From contig NC_092572.1 of NCBI RefSeq assembly GCF_037975245.1, positions 18,997,989 through 19,057,988 of the forward strand: a stretch of 60,000 nt of DNA. Reading direction: 5' to 3'. The stretch's first letter is position 1. The number at the start of each line of letters is the position of its first letter. Origin of the DNA: Apostichopus japonicus (Eukaryota; Echinodermata; Holothuroidea; Aspidochirotida; Stichopodidae). Shown here in pieces: positions 11,618 to 60,000 of the stretch. The notes beneath the pieces were generated by a model, which saw only the letters and a list, made by a program, of their open reading frames with translations, made no database searches and was not told the origin of the DNA. The translations under genes were made by a program, and so were the position numbers.

Positions 11618-12050
11618 ATATGCAATCAATCAAGTCACTATGTTATTATTTTCATCACTTGATCTAAATGCATCAAAGTTGTAGGCAAAATGGCGACTTA
11701 AAAAATCGTAAGTGCATTTCTTATGTATTAAGCAGTCTTTGTTTGGGAACTTCCAACACAGGACGATGCATGACAAGAGATATAAATACCACAACAAAAA
11801 ACACATATTAATCACATTAACCCCACGCATACCTCTTAATTAGTTTTAAAGGTAATGTGGAGTCAATCGATCAATGTGTTACTATTTCATCACTTGATCT
11901 AAATGCAACAAACTTGTAGCTAAATGTCGGTTTAAAATTGTTAAGAGCTTTTAATCTGTAAATGTATTAAGCAGTCTTTGAGAACTTCCAACATACGACC
12001 GATGTATGACAAAATATAAATACCAAAATATCCCTATTAATCACAATGTT
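11618..12050. repeat. About 240-bp diverged tandem duplication
   Basis: The stretch 11620-11825 and the stretch 11860-12050 share blocks in the same order: tcacttgatctaaatgca, tgtattaagcagtcttt, gaacttccaaca and atataaatacca. This is a two-copy tandem repeat, well diverged, with no coding content recognised. Confidence 0.75.
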
Positions 12051-13926
12051 TGATAAATCCGGTTTTTCTATTTGAATTGACAAGTGTGAGGAAATTGTTT
12101 CCCCCAAAAAACTCGCATGGGTGTGTTTTAAAACAAAAAAAATATTCACCATTATTGTTCCGAAGATTAGGTACGGAGTATATAACAAACGAACAAAATC
12201 GCGATCCAATTATGTTTGTTTTGGTCATATTCTGCATGACGTGAGAATTGAAAGATCTATGATCAACTTTTATTCAATTTGCTATGAGCAACCGATTGGT
12301 TCCGATTACTTACCAACATCAGCATGTCCAGGACGTTCCTTGAATATAACTACTTTTATCGTTTTGTTTCCAGCGTCATAAAATATACGTCTCGTCCCCC
12401 CCCCAACACCCCCCCAAAAAAATTAGCAACAAATAAACAATAAACAATTCCAAAATAACAAAAACAATCAAAGCAAATAACAAAGAAGTTTACAACCATA
12501 ATAACATTCATGTTTTATTGAACTTTCCTTTGGTATACGAATGAGTATAAACCACGTTTAACATCTTAACTGTGAGTAAAGGCATCTATTCTGTGGCTAC
12601 ACATTCACGTAACGTAACATCTTGAGCTAATTAAGGGTAAAACGGACTTTCGTGAAATCAAATCGTAAAACATTAATAGTTAACAGTGTGATCCTTGCCG
12701 TCAGTGAATGTTGACCTCCCATCTGATGACGTCATCGGTTACGAGCCAATTTTCCACCGAATTTCAAACATTGATCCCAAAATTATTCAAAGCAATTCCG
12801 GGGAAAAAATGGTTTTTGCTTTCGTTTTTCTAGGTCAAAAACTCTTTTCCGGTTGGAAATGACTAAATAGTATGATTATTCTTTGCAAAATTTAATGTAA
12901 AATTTGTAACTATATATTCTAATAAAGTCTAGCCATCTCAGAACGTTCTATAGTTCTTTGAAACTCACATGGTTGATGTAAACTAGTTTTTAAATCAATC
13001 GCTATTCCATCATTTCTAAGTTAAAGATAAAAATAGTTTCCTAACTATGTTGAGCTTTCTCTCTCCACCTCTCTCTCCCCCTCCCCCCCCCCCCTCAACC
13101 TCTGGCTCGTTTTTTGTCCTTCTTTCTTGCCTTGTAGTTTAAATTGTTTCAGAAAAAAATCAACTTAGGAACTTAGGAAGCCGCCAATATGAAAACCAGT
13201 TATTTGAACCTTCCTCCATTCCGAAATAGGCCAGGTAAGAATTTCAAGATCCAGTTCTATGAGATTTATAACATCAATGGAGATATCCTGCTATACTCTT
13301 AATGCAGAGACAGACATTCCTAATAGTACACAGTGATACATAGTGGAAGAGAGCGAGAGAAAGTAACTATACGTAATGTATACAGTATATAATACTCGGG
13401 AGCTCGGTTGGATCCATTCAATGAAACGACTGGTTTATAGCCTATCATACTGAAACCTCCAAAAATATGAACGTATTTTTGTTCCCCTGCAGACTATATA
13501 GAAAAAAGATTGAACATAAAAATACATAACATCTGAAACGAAACTTGCATCCGATACACTATGGAAGTTTAAATTGGGTAAAGGGAAGGGGTGAGAGGGG
13601 AGGGGATGTTGAAGAGGAGGGGGGGGGGGTAGTGATCTTACTTGCTTGACGCCAACGATGTTGGTACATGTTATCAATGAGTATGTCAGAGCCCTAGTTG
13701 AAAACAGACTCGTTCGCAGGTTATGTACAAAGTTTGTTCACATGAAAATACATGCACGGTCAGAGCTAACTATTGGTACCTGCTATAGTTCTACGGTAAA
13801 CAAAACAGAAAACTATTTAACATGTACACAGCAATTATAACAACAAGTAAGATAGAAAATTGACTTCTTTCTGATTCGTGTTTTCTCTCTCTCTATCTCT
13901 CATTTCTCCTCAACACGACCCGTCTA
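12051..13926. other. 3' flank / probable 3' UTR region of the minus-strand gene
   Basis: DNA beyond the stop codon of the multi-Fz gene. The 3' UTR and polyadenylation site should lie here, reading toward lower coordinates, but I found no convincing AATAAA on the minus strand close to the stop. Confidence 0.4.
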
Positions 13927-57135
<43,209 letters not shown>

Positions 57136-58449
57136 GATCGAAATAGACTTCCAGCGAGAGGTGGTCGTATGATCTGTACCTCTGATCTTGCAGGGTAGCA
57201 TACATACAATAACTGAGAACGTCCCGTGTATACCAGTGATACACGGACGAGAGGTATGTGAATTGTCAACAGGTTCCAACGTACAACAATCAGCCAGTTA
57301 AAGAGGTAGGATGTGGCTATGACTGTGCAGTGTATTAGCGACTATGCCAACTGTATGCACAGATACACTCGGGAACAGAGTTACCCGTAAGGTTTTTATT
57401 CGCTACCTACTTTCTATCAAGCAGTAGCTACAATGATACCATCTGGTTGCATTAAGCACACCTGCACAACTTTATGTAGGTAATGATACCGCAATAACAG
57501 CTCCTTGCTGATGATTGTCGTGTTGTTACGTTCGCCGTAGCCTCGTCCAATACCGTCGACATGTGCGAACCGAGCCGTCCGTCTAACAGCTTCTTCCTAA
57601 CCCCGTTGGAGCACCCGTCACGTTGTAACAACAAACAACCCTAATTTCAATCTAGTCCTGCACACCAGTAAGTTCAAGAAAAAATTCCACGTAAGAACAA
57701 TTTTTTTTTTTATTGGCTCAGTGGAACAGGAGATCGCACAGGTGCGGACAGTTGCGGGCGAATACAACGTAAGGGGGTCTTGTTGTGACCGGGCAAACAG
57801 CTCCCTTGGGACTCTCTCAGTCAATCACCTGGGTTACGCCTTGTTAGTTCTTATCGGATCATTAAGCCACCGCTGGTTTGTTCATGGAAGTTTCCCTGCG
57901 GGTGTTAAGATCATACGCAAACACTGTACAATTGTACAAATCATGGATTAATCTTTTCAGGCAATTCTAGGACAACCCTTGACCTCTACAATCCATGAGT
58001 AGGCTACCTGCTGCGCTGAAGGTTCTGCAGTGGCATTAGTTTAAAAAGGCGTATTGTCCGACTAGTGATCGAGCGCTATTGTTAAACGTTGGGAAAGTAC
58101 GGATGAAGACTTAAAGGGATATTCCGGTGGCCGACAATGTCTTGATTACATTAAAGGGGAAATATTACACTCGGTTGGTTGAAAGCCAACCCCCCCCCAA
58201 CCCCCCCCCCCATGTCCTTATTTTAAGATAACTTAAAACTACTCCAGGAAATGGACTGCAGTAGGTGAAATGCAATATCATTATTGTAAATTGTTGTACA
58301 AAAGCCTTACTCGGCCCAATATAACCTACTTGCTGATTTAACCTTGAAATACGATACATTTGCAGAACACTTGATAATACCTGTCAAGCAGCCTATATGT
58401 TCTCTGTACTTTGAGTTTTATCAAAAGGCATGATTGAAATATTATATTA
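57136..58449 (-). other. Upstream region of the multi-Fz gene
   Basis: Should contain the 5' UTR and promoter. No clear TATA box, CpG-rich patch or recognised motif is visible close to the start codon. Short frames here have no domain content. Confidence 0.4.
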
Positions 58450-58690
58450 TTTCCAAGTTACACTATTGCGTGATGTCGATGTATAGTATTGTTGTTTTTT
58501 TCAGGTTACACTATTGTGTGATGTCGATGTAGTGCAGTCTTTTTCCAGGTTACACTGTGCGGTCTTTTTCCGGGTTACACTACTGTGTGATGTCGATATA
58601 ATACAGTCTATTTCCAGTTTACACTGCTGAGTTATGTCAATGTAGTGTGGTACTTTCCAGTTACGCTGTTGCGTGATGTCAATGTGATCC
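58450..58690. repeat. About 50-bp tandem repeat (gttacact..gtgatgtc)
   Basis: Five or six imperfect units share the words ccaggttacactattg, gtgatgtcgatgta and cagtctttttcc, at a spacing of about 40-60 bases. Confidence 0.8.
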
Positions 58691-59892
58691 TTGCTTTGGT
58701 ATATCAAATATTATGAATTTCGTGTAATCTATTGGTATACCGTATTGCACCTTTCGAAGATAGATAAGGTACATGAAAATATAATCAAGGTGTTGTAGAA
58801 GAGGATAGAATCTGGGACATCATGAAACTATAAATAATTAATTTCAGCTAAAGAGTAACTTTTAAACTATAATTACAACTAAAAGAAAAGCAGCAAAACG
58901 GCCCATTTTAGTTACAAGTATTCAAGCATGTGTACAATGAAAACACTTACGACACCTTTAGTTATGAAAGTGTCACTTTTCTTGGGTTTTTATTCACCAA
59001 CGTGTGGTCGGGTATGAGTCGGGAGGGGGGAGAGGATGCCTCCTGGTCCCCGACACCTCCACCCTGACGTAATCTGCTGGATTATGGCACTGAACTTGCA
59101 CCAGCGGGACAGTTTCATTGGCGTATACCTTCTCCCTACCTTCTAAAAATGAGGGAAAAAAACACATTAAATTTGTGAGACAAAATCATGTATATAAGAA
59201 TAAAAGATCGGTAACAATATGTACGCATGGAAACAATTAAATGGTTTATTATATCACCTATAGTTCATGAAAAGAGGGGGGGGCGGTGGAAGTTAAAGAG
59301 GGGGTTAATTCAATTACGTGAGAATATCACATAGCTAATTGGTAAGAGTAACAACTCACAGGTATAATAAACTAATGCTTTGTGGAACTCTTGACTTCCA
59401 GGTTTTTCCTCAAACAAAATGAAACCTGTTGTGAACATGATATGGTCAATCTTTATTACATGATGACGTCACCAACCCAGTCTTATCGTAACTTCATTCA
59501 CTTTTTTACATAAATTGTTTATGAAATCTATCAAACAAAAACTCTTGAAAAAATTAAAGGAATTTTTAACCACATGATTGTTGTGTGTGCATTGTCGTTT
59601 ATGAAGTATAACGTCTTACCTTTTATCGAGGAATAAATAGAGGGCGCTATACAGCTTCTTTTGACTGACAATGCCGACGCTTTGCTTTCTATAGCATGAA
59701 GTTATTATTTACACGTTGTATATATATATATATATACAATGATGTTTATTGTCGATCATACGGGGTACCCACCTGTCACTGTACCGTGAAAGTGAAAGCT
59801 AGTTGCTTCGGTAACGCTTCTTAGGCGTACGGTCATAACAGATAAACTTCAGAGAGTGATAGAATGTAAAAACTAAGCTTAAGCCCAGTCAG

Positions 59893-60000
59893 AAGTCGGC
59901 CGCCCGTCTGGTTACTCGCTCCAGGACGCACGACCATATCACTCCAATACTCCGTGACCTGCACTGGTTGCCTCTTCATCTTCGCATTCACTACAAAGTC
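59893..60000 (+). mobile_element. LINE reverse-transcriptase C-terminal fragment (runs off the window)
   Basis: The plus strand encodes KSAARLVTRSRTHDHITPIL and RDLHWLPLHLRIHYKV. The pattern AARLVTR-x-(R/K)-x-x-DHITPxLR-x-LHWLP-x-x-x-R-I-x-Y-K is the well-known region downstream of the polymerase domain in many non-LTR retrotransposons. A stop lies in frame at 59866-59868, so the copy is truncated or broken on the left. Confidence 0.88.

Overview
The window looks like nuclear DNA of a marine invertebrate deuterostome, most likely an echinoderm. The evidence is AT-rich DNA full of microsatellites, phase-1 exon shuffling of extracellular domains, and a Ty3/gypsy-family element whose integrase precedes its reverse transcriptase (the Gmr1-like clade, known from deuterostomes). 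The species cannot be named from sequence alone.

One host gene dominates. It runs on the minus strand from a start codon at 57135 to a TGA at 13927-13929, about 43 kb, and I could assemble 25 coding exons with GT/AG borders. Reading phases agree across every junction except inside exon 8, which carries a 1-base frameshift. With exon 8 skipped, the model gives about 2203 residues: signal peptide, Frizzled-type cysteine-rich domain (Fz CRD), C-type lectin-like domain, a long run of Fz CRDs, fibronectin III, Ig-like domain, a last Fz CRD, a Pro/Glu linker, and a C-terminal Cys/GDG repeat module. There are 14 Fz modules, 13 of them intact. No membrane segment was seen, so a secreted multivalent protein is inferred.

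The middle of the gene (21.9-36.3 kb) holds a tandem repeat of a three-exon block (modules A, B, C at 21895-24651 and 31527-34256) and a partial third copy of module B (35617-36274). A full-length Gmr1-like LTR retrotransposon (24653-31528, plus strand) sits exactly at the junction of the two blocks, without a target duplication. Both matching positions in the sister copies are empty. This suggests unequal exchange, or an assembly join, through two allelic insertions.

The 5' LTR carries a 190-bp insertion holding a complete tRNA-Ala copy with its CCA end. It has G at positions 34 and 37 and T at position 58, the sites expected to be inosine, 1-methylinosine and 1-methyladenosine in the mature tRNA. 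It therefore looks like a reverse-transcribed mature tRNA, fused to a piece of minus-strand LTR DNA.

The left 13.9 kb has no convincing gene. It holds a 120-bp GC-rich tandem repeat, a tRNA-derived SINE, a 430-bp MITE, an 8-bp array, a 134-bp repeat and a 1.2-kb array of a 24-bp minisatellite. The right side is an 8.2-kb first intron with TA arrays and foldback elements, then upstream DNA ending in a LINE fragment at the window edge.
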